Shown here: piece after piece, positions 1 to 11,751 of the stretch | Layout of the letters: each line of letters opens with the position of its first letter | Numbering within the stretch: position 1 is the first letter of the stretch | DNA from: Rhynochetos jubatus | Taxonomy: Eukaryota > Chordata > Aves > Eurypygiformes > Rhynochetidae | Reading direction: 5' to 3' | DNA length: 64,000 bases | NCBI GenBank assembly: GCA_027574665.1 | Contig: CM050656.1 | Span: 8,507,501-8,571,500 of the forward strand | Position numbers and translations under genes: made by a program | Notes under the pieces: model-generated | Told to the model about the DNA's origin: nothing | Seen by the model: only the letters and a program-made list of their open reading frames with translations | The model's database searches: none

Positions 1-398
1 TGAGTGCAATTTCCTGGATTTTGTCAAAGCAAACCGAGAGCAGAAGTGGTGTTGTGCTGACACGCACAGTACATCAGCAGGGCCGAGCCTTCAGCTTCAC
101 CAAGCAGGATGCTGCTGCTTGAGCTAACAGAATAGCAAGTTGTCGTTCTCTGTTGGACCAACATAAGGAAAGAAAAAAAAAAAGGTACATTTTGCCAGAG
201 GGTTTCCTGGCCATTTACTGACAAGTAGGGATGTTAAGACTTGGTGTCTGAATTCTGTTTATGGCTCTGTAAAGAGCTTGCAGACTCAGTGCCTGTCCTT
301 TCCTCTCCCAGCGTTTTCTTGGATGAAAATGCAGGACAGGAGAAATGGCGTTTTCTAGACAATGACACAGGGCTAGGACACAGTCTAGTGAGATAAAA
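1..398. other. Unique non-coding sequence at window start
   Basis: No coding, RNA or clear repeat signature was recognised. Short minus-strand open frames of 66 and 71 codons lie here, but their translations are serine/cysteine-rich low-information strings with no domain. An A-rich run near 171-183 is a simple homopolymer. The segment runs directly into the MIR relic that follows. Confidence 0.6.
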
Positions 399-478
399 GG
401 AGAAAGGAACAGGCATACAGAGCAAAGTGATTTGCCTAAATCTGCACAACCAGATCTCCTGACTCCTTCACTCTCCCT
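399..478 (-). mobile_element. MIR-like SINE relic (antisense)
   Basis: Read on the plus strand, the segment follows the complement of a MIR core: an AGGAAACTGAGGCACAG-like stretch (degenerate, about 399-420), then AAAGTGATTTGCCTAA (about 424-439), then an internal deletion, and then CAGATCTCCTGACTCC (about 451-466). These three blocks occur in the same order in MIR elements read in complement. MIRs are ancient tRNA-derived SINEs shared by amniotes and are normally this degraded in birds. The assignment is by eye; a RepeatMasker run would settle it. Confidence 0.5.
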
Positions 479-3400
479 CCTGTGGCTTCTCCTTAGGAGA
501 TGAAGTTGATTGATTGAAATTGCCCTTTTTACTGATTACCATTTTAATAATCTAACCAGTAATGTCAGAAATCCAGCATGAGGGATGTTTTTCCAGTGCA
601 GTCTGTTTGTTACTTGCATTTCTCACAGGTGGGCACCAAAATCGGACTAGTTGTGTTCTCTTTTTATTTACATTTGGGTTTGTGTCCTTGTCATCAAGGT
701 ATAGCACAGTGTTTCTGCTGCAGTTGCATTCTCACATGACAAGGGAATATTCTTATTGCAAGGAAGTGAAAATTAAAAACAAAACCACCACCCCCAATAA
801 ATCAGTCTTCAAAAATAAATCTTGATCTTACAGGTCTTGGGAAAATCTCTCAGAATATCCATGCATGCTCCATCTCCTTGGCGATTGTCATCTTGTGTAA
901 ATTTCCTGTTTTCTGAGTGTGGGATGGAAATTACTACCTTCTTCTGCTTTGCCATTTCTCTCTCCTTTGCCTGTTCTCAGTTGCTTCTCATACCACATCT
1001 CACTTACGTGCTGATAGGGAGTCTCTGCCTTGGAGTCTTACATGCTCTTAACTGACCACCCAATTCCTTCCAGGTTTTAAATAGGTGAATAATAACCCAG
1101 CTTCATGCCCCAGGGTTTTGATTCTTGATGGGTTTTCCCACATGCTGTCAGCCTGCAAATAAATAATACCTGCAAGAAAAAGGGACTAAAATCATCTCAG
1201 CTCTTTTCGCTGAGAGCCAAATGCACGAGTGGCTGGAACGTAAGAAGAAAGGATATTCCTATTCCCCACTCATTTGGCTGACAGCATTTTACTGAGAGTA
1301 ATAAATCTTCATTGGAAACTCAGATGAAAATGGAAGAGGAATGAGAGTGCTTGCAGGGAAGAAGCTGGGAGGGGGCTTGTGTCTCTCTGGAAGCCGAACT
1401 CCAGAGGGAGAGCAAAAGGGCTACAGAAGCCCCCTTGCTCCTGCATCCCAAATGGCCCTTAGTGGCCATGACTGGGCCTGACAGCTCACTCCCCTCGGCC
1501 CTGGCCTGTGCCCTCTGTTCCAGGGGTGGGAGGAGCAGGGGTTGTGTGTCAGCCCTGTAGTGGCCTTAATATGCACCTGAGCAGTGAGCAGAGGCCTGCA
1601 GAGGGGCCAGGAATAAATTGTAGAGATCTAGAGCAGCTGGCTACCTGCTGTGCTAGCTCTTTAACCCTTCAGGAGCTAGCGCTTTCCCACAGCCTCAAGA
1701 GCAAACAAGGACAAAAAAAGCAACCACAGAGCCGGAACATTTTATTTCCCCTACTGGGCCTGCCAATTAACCCTGTCAGGAGCTGGAAAACCACACTGGG
1801 CGCATCAACAGAAAATGAGCTGAGGAGGGAGAGCGCATGAGGAAGGCAGTGCCGAGATCTAATCAGCTCCCCATCTCCCTGGAAGAGCTGAGCCGTGGCA
1901 CAGGGACAGCAGGGTGAGTTTGCAAACACTTCTGCAGTTCAGAAAGCACTGCAGGGCAAACGGAGACAGCAAGACCAGCTCCTGGTGGGAGTCTGTCTCT
2001 GAGATACCTGGCTGCTGTGTGTCTGTCGCTTTGCAAATTCCCCTGTTTCTGCCCACCCCCAGGTTGCTGTATTACCTGTGTTGGCTTTGCAGTGTGTTTG
2101 GTGAGGGTGTGAAGAAGGAGGCAGCAAAGGTTTCCCCTGTCCAAGAGCTGAGACTCCACATCTGGACTCATCATGCTCTCGCTTTGCTTTACTGCTTGGG
2201 TCTGTATGTTTTCCCTGCAGCCATAGGCACTCTGATTGCCTCTTCCTTTCTCCAAGTAGTGGAAAGCTTGAACTGGACTGAAAGTGAGGGTAACTGGATG
2301 AGTTGAATGAAGTGTGGGTCAGTCAGGGTGTGTTTTGTTTGTCCCCCTTGGACAAGCCATCAGATAATGTGTAGAGAGCGGGATCAGTCGGACTTGGTGT
2401 CACCCAGAGGGAGGCTTGGTCCATTTGCTGTGAGGATGATGAAGAACTGACTGTACATTGGGGCTGTTTGGCAGCTTGGGTGCGAGATTGTTGAAGTAAG
2501 TTGGCTACTTTCCTACAGCAACAGCCTGCCGAGTTTCTATCAAAATCATCCAAGTGACACCAAAGATGAAATCTGTCCCACAGACACTGCTGAAGCCTTT
2601 GGAGCAACGAAGCACACAGAGCCAAAGCAGAGAGGCAGGCACAGTGTTTAATTAGCATTGCTTCTATTCCTTTCTGTAGAAAGAAATCCTTCTTTCCACT
2701 TGATACTTTCTTTGGAAATAAAAATCTGGTGTTGCCCCATCTGCTGTGGGACCTTCTGCCTGGAAGAACAGTCTGATGTGCAGTTACAGGTGAGCCCAGA
2801 CCAGCCTGCAAGCCTGCTTGCCCCCACAGCCTCTCACTGCAACGTGAATACTTCACTGCTCCCTAATCCTCTCACTGCTAATTGCTTTTCTAGTGCCTCT
2901 TGGACACTGGAGAGCTGCGAGGGGGTGACACGCAGCGCTCTCCCAGTCTCAGCAGAAAACGGTGCGATGGCTTTGGCTGTGAAAAATAGCACAAATGGAA
3001 AAAGAAGAGCTGTTTTGGAGTTGAGTGATACAGAGTTAATATTCTGATTCTCAGGCCATGAAATCAATCTTCCAGGTGAATTTGAGGTCTCTTGAATTCA
3101 TTTTGGGCATGACACGCACCTCAAATGGAACTGGCTGCAGCTCTTGACGTCAGTAAATGCTTTCTTCCCTTCAAAAGAACACAGCTTGGATTTCATCTTG
3201 TTTTTACACCTTCACTTCTCCTTGTAAGGCTCATTGTCACCACTGGGTCTGGTGTCATCCAACTGCGGCAGCGAGACCAACACTCTGTGCTGCAAAAATT
3301 CCCAGAGCACAACACTCGGCAGCTGCCAAAGCTTTCTGCTGGCACTTGCTCAGGGCAAGAGGGAGAGAGAAATATCACTTTGTCTGCCTCCCTTCATTGC

Positions 3401-4854
3401 TGCCCACCAGGAAACCAGCACAGACAGCACTTTGCTCCTCTGTTTGAGACACATGCAGGTTAGATGAGCAAGGCGGATGCCTTGAGCCTTTTTGGCCTTT
3501 TCAACAACCCATGTCCCCTTTGTCCCATCCCACATTTTTCCAGTCAGATGGCTGCTGCCCTGTATCACCACTCCCTAGAAGCCTGGTAGAGGGAATAGCA
3601 TTTTGCTGTGCTTTTCTTCTGCTGTATCCCACCTGCCAAAGTCCTTGCTTTAAATGGCGTGAGTCTTAATTATTTTGGGCATGAGAGATGGTGATGGCTG
3701 CATGTGGGCACACAACAAAAGGATACTTTCAGCAAGGCAGCTCTGAGGAAGATCAGACATGTCTGATGGTTGTGGGGACAACTTCCCTCTCACCAACTTT
3801 CTCCACCTGGCTTATTCCCTTCTAACTCATAGGTGGCTGCTGCCTCCATCTAAATTGAGGTGACGATAAATGTGCTAAATCCCTTCTTTGTGGAATAAAT
3901 TTTGCAAGTTGAGAATGTCAGCTCTTGTGCCTCTCTTTTCCAGCTAGCTCAGCTCTGAGCAGTGGAGCAGCCAGTTTGAATGACAAGAAGAGGCATCCTA
4001 AGTTCAGATATTACAAGGTGTGCATGTGGGAGAAAGGAGTGAATTTAGTGCTTGTAACAGCTCTGCAATGAACAGTACAAAACCGGCTGCAGGTACAGAA
4101 AAGGTGCAGTCAAAGTGTTGTGCAGATCCTTGCCCGTCTGAGCTATCTGGAGCCTTTCTCTGAAATTGCCAACAAGGGGGAGGGTGAGCATGTTTGAATG
4201 TGTCTAGTGCTGATTTGGTGGGTGTTGTGCCGGCTTGTGGACCTGACGTGGGCACACAGTGTGTGCATTAGTTCCCTGTCAGCAAGGTCATCCTTTCCCA
4301 GTCTTGCAGCAGGAGCAGGATTGTACCCAGCCTGCAAAGCTGGACATGACACTTTCCCCTTCCTCCATGCAGCAGCAAGCTCCCAGGCTGAGCTGAGAAC
4401 GTCATCAAGGCCCATGTGCATATTGGTGAGCTGTGCAGCTTCTTGTCCTCTGTCTTCCCTTAAAACTACTGGGTCTCTCTTCTCCTCAGTCCCCCACTGC
4501 TCACCTCACATTCTCCCCTGGTCCACAGGCTAAAGCATGTTTCCAAGGTTTGCCTCTGCCATCTCTTCGCTTTTGAATGTTCTCCAGCTGTTCACCTCCC
4601 TGATACTTGGCAGCAAGGCATTCCACAGGTCACTAGTGTATACGGGGAATTCGGTGTCATGAGCAAGCCCTCCATACAAGGTCAAGACCTGTCTGATCCA
4701 CACTCTCTATAGCAATGCTATACACTTTGGCAAAGCCTCTGCTTGACTGAACAGATATAAAACTGAGTTTAACTGGGAGATGTGTAACTACATCGCCCCA
4801 AAATGGCTTTAACATGCCCACTTATAGTGTGAAGAAATGTTTTGTTATATTTAT
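479..4854. other. Unique non-coding sequence, no gene recognised
   Basis: The longest open frames here are 177 codons on the minus strand (2323-2856, opening at GTG) and three of about 130 codons around 1863-3047. Their translations show no domain, signal peptide or membrane pattern that I can recognise, and neighbouring frames overlap on both strands, as expected of chance frames. The part at 4525-4690 faintly resembles an antisense CR1-type LINE but was too eroded to call. No CpG-rich promoter-like stretch was seen. Confidence 0.6.
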
Positions 4855-4885
4855 TTTGAATTGTATTAGGGAAAAGATCTTTTCC
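4855..4885. repeat. Short dispersed repeat copy 1, containing a 16-bp perfect palindrome
   Basis: The core TTTGAATTGTATTAG followed by GAAAAGAT recurs at 6222-6250. Inside this copy, positions 4870-4885 read GGAAAAGATCTTTTCC, a perfect 16-bp palindrome centred on a GATC. The second copy has substitutions that break the palindrome. This could be a fragment of a repeat family, or chance similarity. Confidence 0.4.
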
Positions 4886-6221
4886 TCCTCAAGACAATAT
4901 AGAAATGGGAAATAAAACTTCTTTTCCAGTGCAGAGAATGTAGCCACCCCAGGCAGCTGGTGTGCAGCAGAAAATTCAGGCAACGAAACTATCCAAATTT
5001 GTTTCCATGTCCCACTAGGATGAAATGCACAAAAACGTAATAAAAGGAATCATGATTTAACAGTTAAGAGTGAATCAGGTGAAAAAAATCTTCCTGGTGC
5101 TGTTTGCAGCACAAGGCAGAATACATGGAGGTTAATTATGTTTCAAAATCAGTGTTCTTTAGAGATGGGCCAGTTTATTAGGAGAGGCTGAAATTGTTTA
5201 AGACAGGTTTTCTATGCATCAAAACAGTTCATAGGAGGCTCAAGACTTGGCTGGTCTGACCTCAGGCAACAGTATGCACGTGGATAAAGCTTTTTAGTGG
5301 CAATAAAGTTTTACTGAATAGTACTAAAGATGAAGCAAACTGGGAGACATAAGGCAGCAGAAACCAAAGTATTTGCCCAGTTTTTGCAATCAGGGCATCA
5401 AGAACTTCCTGATCCAGGGGATGCATCAGGCCATTATCTTTAATAGCTGCTGATCTATTTGTGTTTCCCAATTTAGTGTCTAAATATTAGTTACAGCAGT
5501 ACTTCAAAGATTAGGAATCTAAAGAACATAAAAATGTAAGACGATACAATAGCTTAAAAGGAAATAAAAGATGTTTTTTTCCCTGATCTTGCTCTGTAAG
5601 AGAGGGACAAGAAATTAATTTGCAAACAACAAAAGGAACACTGTTTCTTGACCAGCCGTGTCTTGACCTCATAAGGAAGGCTTACTCGATAAGATGAACG
5701 CCCAAGATTTGGAGGTGTGATTTGTGATGCCTCCAGTCCTGCACTGGTAACGCAGCATTGCTGCCCCTCTCGCACCGAGAGTGCCAGTGGGTGAGTGGAG
5801 CTGATACCGGTACCGTGATCGCCACCCAGCCACACTTACATCCTGTCATAGCACAAATGCTCCCCAGCGTTGGCCGACAGCTTTGTGTGGGGATTTCCCA
5901 GCTTCTGTGTGTCCTGTAACAGAGGATTGTTCATCCCCTTGTGACTAAATGCATGACACTGCGTCAAGAAAAAGTTGAGTGATTTGCAAAACGCAAAGCA
6001 CCGTTTTTTTGAGTTTACATTTGAAATGACTGGGATGCACTTTAGATAGGATAGTGTGTAGAAGCAGGGACTCTACAATAAGCTTGTTTATAAGAATGGT
6101 AAAGTAAATTAGGATGTTAAAATATGTTGGTTAACTAATGGTGAAGTACAGTGCCTGTCATTCATCCTTTTTCTTTCCTTTTTTTTTTTTTTCCTGCTGT
6201 GGGCTTGCTTGTTGCTTTGTG
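4886..6221. other. Unique non-coding sequence
   Basis: No gene, RNA or clear repeat was seen. Minus-strand open frames of 69 and 93 codons (5262-5471 and 5554-5835) carry no recognisable domain. A T14 homopolymer lies at 6179-6192. Confidence 0.6.
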
Positions 6222-6250
6222 TTTGAATTGTATTAGTGAAAAGATGTTTC
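6222..6250. repeat. Short dispersed repeat copy 2
   Basis: The segment shares TTTGAATTGTATTAG, one mismatch, GAAAAGAT, one mismatch, and TTT with 4855-4882, about 1.37 kb upstream, in the same orientation. Sequence outside this core does not align by eye. It may be a degraded mobile-element fragment or a coincidence. Confidence 0.35.
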
Positions 6251-7904
6251 CATGCCTCTTTGGATGTCCAGCAGGATGCAAGGCATGCTTGTGTGTGAAT
6301 TCTCTTAATTGCTTTGTGAACTTTGGGGAGTAGGAATCTGGCAGTGGAAGGGGGAAGATTTGTACCATTCTGCAGGTTCTGTGGTCCAGAGGTATTTAGC
6401 TTAGGGTAAGAGATAGAAAGCCTTCTCGGTGGTTATTCTAAAGGAGATGACATTCATAAAAAGGTTCAAAACGGAGTTCAGCTACACAATCATAACACCT
6501 TGGCAATGTTGCAAACAATCAGTGTAGAGTAGCTAATATAATATTCCAACACCTAGAGGGGCAGGTAGGGTGTTGTCACTACACAGGTTGTGTTCTCTGT
6601 ATTTTTGGCCTGATGCAACGTGCATTGAAGTCAGCAGCAAAATTACTATGAACTGAACACTGAAAGATCAAGCCTTTGTGAAGATTAGATCCCAAATCTA
6701 TACTGACTAAACCTCCTTTTTGTTGTCCCTGAAAGTTGTATAAGCTCAGGGAAGAAGATAGGAGTGGTTCTGAATTCCTCTTTTTGTCCGCTTTATGATT
6801 GCTTGCTCTGAACTGAGGGGAAAAAAATGAAACGTTTCCTTGACTACAGCACTTGTGATGTCATCTGTGTTGGGTTTTTTATTCCCTTCCTTTTAGGTTC
6901 CTTTCTGTACTCGTTCTCGTCTGCGCTCCCCTTATAGCCTACAGTAGTCCAATAGGTTTTCCTGCTGCTCATTTCACTATTACAGCATGTATCACTTTGT
7001 TGTATCTAGGTCAGTCACTTCTCACACCCTGTGTAGTGTATTTGTCAAAGCACTGAGCTGTCTGGTTTTAATGTCTGAATTGAACAATAGTATTCCAAAG
7101 GGTTACCTTCTATTGCTTTTTTTATGAAGATGGAGGACAGTCCAGGAAGTTTTGGTTTTAAAATAAGTTTCTGCTTCCTTCTCACTTTTAGACTTGGTAT
7201 CTCTAGCCTGCCCTATTCTGCAGTGTGGTCTGTTGGCTATGCTGGAGTGGAGAGTGTTAGAACCTGTGTGATAGTTCTGCAAAATTGCCCTTCCACTGCC
7301 TCATCCGCTAACGCCTTTCAAGTCCTGATAGTTTGGAAGAAGCCATCCTTGCGCACATTTGGTTATGAGGCATTGGAATCAGTCTTGAGATAATGGCCGA
7401 GTTTCCCTAAAAACACCTTTTCTCAAAGGCTTGGTTTTCATTTTGGAGCACGTCATTTTTGTACTCTAGGTCTGCTAGTGTAGCTTAAGACTGAAATTCC
7501 TGAATGACCAAGAAAGCAGACCTTACCAGAAGGAACCCAGAAGTAACCCTATCCCCTTTCCATCTGGCTCACACAAAGGTTACTGCGTTCACCTGTATCG
7601 AGGCCCTGCCTATGCTTTGTAGAGTATTAGCTATGCAGACTTTTTGGCCAGCTAAAGACTTTGCTGTAAAGATGTATTAATAGATGCAGGTCCGTTTTGT
7701 TGCTTTTAAGCAACCGGAATGTTGTTGCTTTTTTTTTTTTTTATGTTTGTTCATCTTGGTTCCTTTCTTAGCTTAAAAATTAATTACATGGCCATGCCAC
7801 CTGGCCTCTGGGAGAAAAGGCTGCTGGTTTCCTGTTGTAGCCATTTTAGCCTCCCCTTGCTGAAGTCCAAGGCATTTTGTCCTGAGATCTTGCAAATAAA
7901 TGGT
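6251..7904. other. Non-coding sequence, possibly partly old LINE
   Basis: No coding or RNA gene was recognised. An 89-codon plus-strand frame at 7124-7393 has no domain. A T14 run occupies 7729-7742. The last few hundred bases precede an antisense CR1/L3 relic and could be an unrecognisably eroded part of the same insertion. Confidence 0.5.
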
Positions 7905-8230
7905 ATTGCTTTTGCATTTATCAACATTAAGAGTTATTTGCTGCACCTTGTCCAAATTACCTAGCAAAGCTAAGGACTCTGTAGAATTTCTTTGTGTGCT
8001 TTTTTTCTTTCCTCTCTATGTCCACTTCCCCAATTTTGTGTTGTCAGCAGGCTTAACCAGTTTGTAGTCAGCTTCTCTAAGCCATTTATATAAATTAGGC
8101 TTAGCAGGGGTTCCAAGGATCGTGTGGCGATGAACATTACTTTACATTTGTTGACTTTAATTTTCTTTTGCCGTATGTTGACCCAGTTCTGGAGTAGATC
8201 TAAATTGTTGGATACTTCTTGGCTGCTTTT
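7905..8230 (-). mobile_element. Ancient CR1/L3-type LINE relic (antisense), possibly two overlapping pieces
   Basis: The plus strand reads as the complement of a CR1-clade LINE. It shows TTTGCATTTATCAACATTAA at 7911-7930, then a degraded CACCTTGTCCAAATTACCTAGC block at about 7943-7964, then GTTGTCAGCAGGCTTAACC and CCATTTATATAAATTAGGC-like blocks at about 8040-8100, which correspond to the 'gtatcatctgcaaa ... atcatttatgaa' portion of such elements. A second copy of the first motif appears at 8141-8170 (TTTACATTTGTTGACTTTAA). It is heavily diverged and has no usable open frame. The assignment is from memory of the CR1/L3 consensus order, not a search. Confidence 0.5.
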
Positions 8231-9984
8231 CTCACGTCCATTATATGGCCCCACTGGCAACTGCAGGAACTCTGAAAACGACCTCACTTTAAGTCATTTA
8301 CACAACCTAAAACTAGAGCAGGAAGGGGCATATTCACTGACCTAATTCAGCGGGTCTCATCATTTAGGTCTCTTAATTACCAATGACTCTGTTTTGCTGT
8401 TCTGTAGCCTGATCACTATCTGTTCTCATTTGCTGCGCTAACTCCTTACAAAATTTCTGCTGAATGTGCAGCTTTCTGTGGAGTATTTAGCCAAGCTGCC
8501 TAAATAAGCCACAATAAATTGTATGATGTATACCTTATTCTTTGATTTACACCCCTCTCTTTCCAAGCCAAGGAATCTTTTAAAAGTTTTTGTTATCGTT
8601 TCTCGACCTTAAAATATTAAAGCCCTTGGATGGAGATCAGAAGCCTGTACTTGTCTTCCAGGTACTTATAGTGACTTGGTAGTAGCAACAAATACCTCAT
8701 ACCATGCTCTCTAGGATCCCATGTGCTTTCAGAGGACAAGTCCTCTGTGGTGGCAGCAGCCCATGCCACCCATAGTCATTGGACCCTCTGGAAGCTTCTC
8801 TAGACTGGGAAGAACTCACAATCCTGCCTTTCACTGTGTCTGGTCTCTGAATGGGTTCAGCAAGGCTACAGAAAGCTTGTCACAAACTGAGCTCTGCTTT
8901 TCACATCCCTGCCCAAGAGGAGAGATGATCATTAAAACAATTTCTTTTAGGGCTCATTTACCCTGGTGTTTGCAACACGTGCTTATGACTGCTCCAAGGT
9001 CCTATGTAGCAGAGCTCCCAGAGGAGAGAACATCATGGATGTGCCCCCAGGTCTGCTGTAAATTTGACTGAGCTGATCATGTCTCCTTTTTTTTTTTTAC
9101 AGCTTGTCCAGTGCTTTTAATGCTTTAACTTAATAAGAATAGACTGGTCCCATGCTCTCAGCTTCAGGGCCTTAACTCACTATCAGTTTGGAGCAGCTGC
9201 ATTTATTTGCTTCTGGGTTTTGGGGAGAGAAAACCCCTCTTGGAGCTCTCCATGGGCTTGAATATTTCCATTTAAATTGTATCTGAGGGAACTGTTTGGC
9301 CCAGTGATTTTAAGGACAGTGCACTGAAATTACTACAGCATCCTTCCATCCTGCCTCCTTGATGCAGCTGTTGAGGAGCAGGAGACTGGAGCAAGTGAGA
9401 TTCCTGCTTTTTGAAAGGGACACCATTTTCTAGTACAGGATGCCACAGCATTCAGCTCGTTTGCCAACCTGCCATAGCTCCAGTAAGGATTTGTAATCTG
9501 CACACAACTCAAGTAAAGCAAAGTAAGAGAGCTGCAGCACTTGTTTTGCTGCAGTGTAGGAACAAACACTGGGATTATGACTTTGTCCATCCAGCACCTG
9601 AAAATAAGAATCCTATCCTTTTTTTTCCAAGGAAAACAGTTCACATAGGTTCATTGTCTTCTCCAAGGCACCTCCAGATAGGAAAGGCAGACTGCCTGCC
9701 CTCTTCCTATGGCCTCTGAAACTGCGTTTCCAATGAGACAATCAGCTTGTTTCATTTCTCCAGGGAAAGAACAGCCGGGGCTGTATTTCAATACATCAGG
9801 AGCCTCTTGAAAAGGTGAGGCCCTTTCTGTTAGTGCTGTAATGGAAGCGAAGCCTAAAGAGAAGAAATGTGACCATTTCAGGGGCACAAAGTCATTGCGT
9901 TTCTGCTGTTACATTCTGGGAACAAAAATAGCAGGGACAGGTCCCAGCTGCCGGCCACAGTGTGTTTGAAAAGGTTATCAAGAC
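8231..9984. other. Unique non-coding sequence
   Basis: Open frames of 116 codons (8721-9071, plus) and 103 codons (9333-9644, minus) were inspected and show no family signature. A T-run lies near 9088-9099. The beginning may still be LINE-derived but cannot be assigned by eye. Confidence 0.55.
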
Positions 9985-10170
9985 ATTATAGCATGTAAAC
10001 AGCAGAGCTATTAGCTCTGAGCTGTGAAAAGTTTCTAACCTTCACCGCAAAAACCTTAAATTATTTTTGAAGTGTTAATGAAAGTCAGCTCTCCAAAGAT
10101 GGATGTGAAGCATGGAATTGCATTAGACAAATGGCAGTAACATTTTAATAGTTATTGCTTTGAAACGCCA
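9985..10170. promoter_or_regulatory. Candidate conserved non-coding block
   Basis: This is a repeat-free, AT-rich, CpG-poor stretch that includes AGAGCTATTAGCTCT (an inverted repeat with 6-bp arms and a 3-nt spacer, near 10003-10018) and TTAATG/TTTTAATAG cores. Composition resembles vertebrate conserved non-coding elements, but composition alone cannot demonstrate conservation. It abuts a poly-C run. Confidence 0.2.
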
Positions 10171-10184
10171 CCCCCCCCCCCCCC
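10171..10184 (+). repeat. Poly-C run (C14)
   Basis: Fourteen consecutive C residues on the plus strand, flanked by CGCCA and GCAAGG. It is a simple homopolymer and likely polymorphic in length. Confidence 0.95.
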
Positions 10185-11728
10185 GCAAGGATTTAAGGAA
10201 GTTGGAGACCAGGCACTTTCATAAGCCCCTTTTTAAGGAGGGTAAAAATATGTGGTTTATATAGACCTATTTACAAAAGCATGCAGACATTGTGGGTATG
10301 TTTAGCATGTGTTTGGAACCCTGTTCTTATCTCCTCCAGACTCTTGGAAGTGTTTAGTGGCTCAAGGGTGTTTAACATGGTTTGAAAGCTAGCACTACCC
10401 ACTCAGCTCAGGTGTGGGCCAAGGGAGCCCGAGTCCAGCCCTGCAGGTATTAGTATATAGATGCAGGCAGCCCTAGTATGGGGCTGCCTCTGGGGTAGGG
10501 GTCTCCCTGGGTGCCACCCAGGCTGGTTAGCAAGCCCCCACCTGGTCACTGAGGTCAAGGTTTCCTCCTCTGTCTTTATTTTCTGTGTAAGTGCTACTGC
10601 ACAGATATGAAAGACTACTGCACAGTACTTATCTGTGTGTATGTCTTTTGTACAATTGTATAGAATTCAATTACTTAATTGCTAATTAACTCTAATAGGC
10701 ACTCAGAGAGAAAGGCTGCACAGTGTGTGCCCGTCATCCTCAAGTGCCTGTTGTGGATGCCCCCTTCCCACTGCACATGTAGCCAGATATCAGCAGTCCT
10801 GCCTCACCCCGGACTGCCTCAAACAGCACAAAATCCTGCCTAAATCACAGGAATTCAGCAGGCAGTGCTTAGGTTAGCAGAGGTGAGCCTCTAAAGATCA
10901 AGGTGTCTTGACTTGTTACAGGAGTTCTCTCCCACCTCCAGTCGTATCTTGACTCTGTGCATGTATTTTTATTATTTAGTTAATATTAGGAAAGATGAGT
11001 CTTGCGGAGGCCTTTTGAACCCGTGAGGAACTTCCACAAATGCTCCATTTGGGACACAGGGTATAGCGAGTACATAATTCTCTGCAGGACTGGAGCCACA
11101 GAGAGCGCGGTTTTGCTGTGTTGTGCCCTGGAGTACCTGCTAATGTTTCACGGCAGAAGAAGATCAAGAGGTGAACATGCAGACTCTGACTGTATTTAAG
11201 CACTGGGGTATCTGTAAGCAGAGATGGATTTAGTGGAGTTTCCTGCACTGAGCCACACCAGGTGCTGATGAGGTTCTCATCTCATCCTTTGGACTCCTCC
11301 TCTGAGATCCATTTGATGCTTTTTTTTTGGTGCTTTTGCTTCCCTTAGACATTTCTGCATGTAGAGCCAGTTTTATATAAAAGACATCTTTTTTTCCGTC
11401 ACTTTTTATTGTCAAGTCAGATATTTCCCCTCTCCTTCCCTTTTTGCAACAAGGGGGAAAAACAACCCTCTCACCAGCTCCATAACCATTTCATGCATAA
11501 TAACATTTTAGGCTTTTATTACTCTGTTGAGACAAAGCAGGCTCTGATGAATTTCAATTCAGTACAGAATCGACCATGCTACAGTGTCTGGTCATACAAA
11601 GAAGAAAACCTCTCTCTAATTCAGAAACAGGTTGAAAGACCAGAAACTGTGATTATAATACCAGAGTCAATAAAGCTTAAAGCTCTGTCTGACTTCCCCA
11701 CTAAGGAAAGTGAAACAAAATCTTCCTA
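10185..11728. other. Unique non-coding sequence
   Basis: Nothing recognisable was found apart from chance frames (90 codons minus at 10976-11248; 123 codons plus at 11409-11780, which runs through the next poly-C tract and so ends in a proline run). No promoter-like or RNA-like structure was noted. Confidence 0.6.
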
Positions 11729-11751
11729 CCCCCCCCCCCCCCCCCCCCCCC
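11729..11751 (+). repeat. Poly-C run (C23)
   Basis: Twenty-three consecutive C residues. Long C/G homopolymers are hard to sequence, so the exact length should be treated as uncertain. The minus strand is a G23 run able to form G-quadruplex-like structures. The run encodes the proline string seen in the overlapping chance frames. Confidence 0.95.

Noticed and set aside
2323-2856. 177-codon minus-strand open frame
   Set aside because: It opens at GTG and its composition shows no protein family; adjacent frames on the other strand are equally open.
4525-4690. Possible antisense CR1-type fragment (TTCACCTCCCTGATACTTGG, GGCATTCCACAGGTCACTAG)
   Set aside because: Only two short landmarks could be matched, and the remainder does not align by eye.
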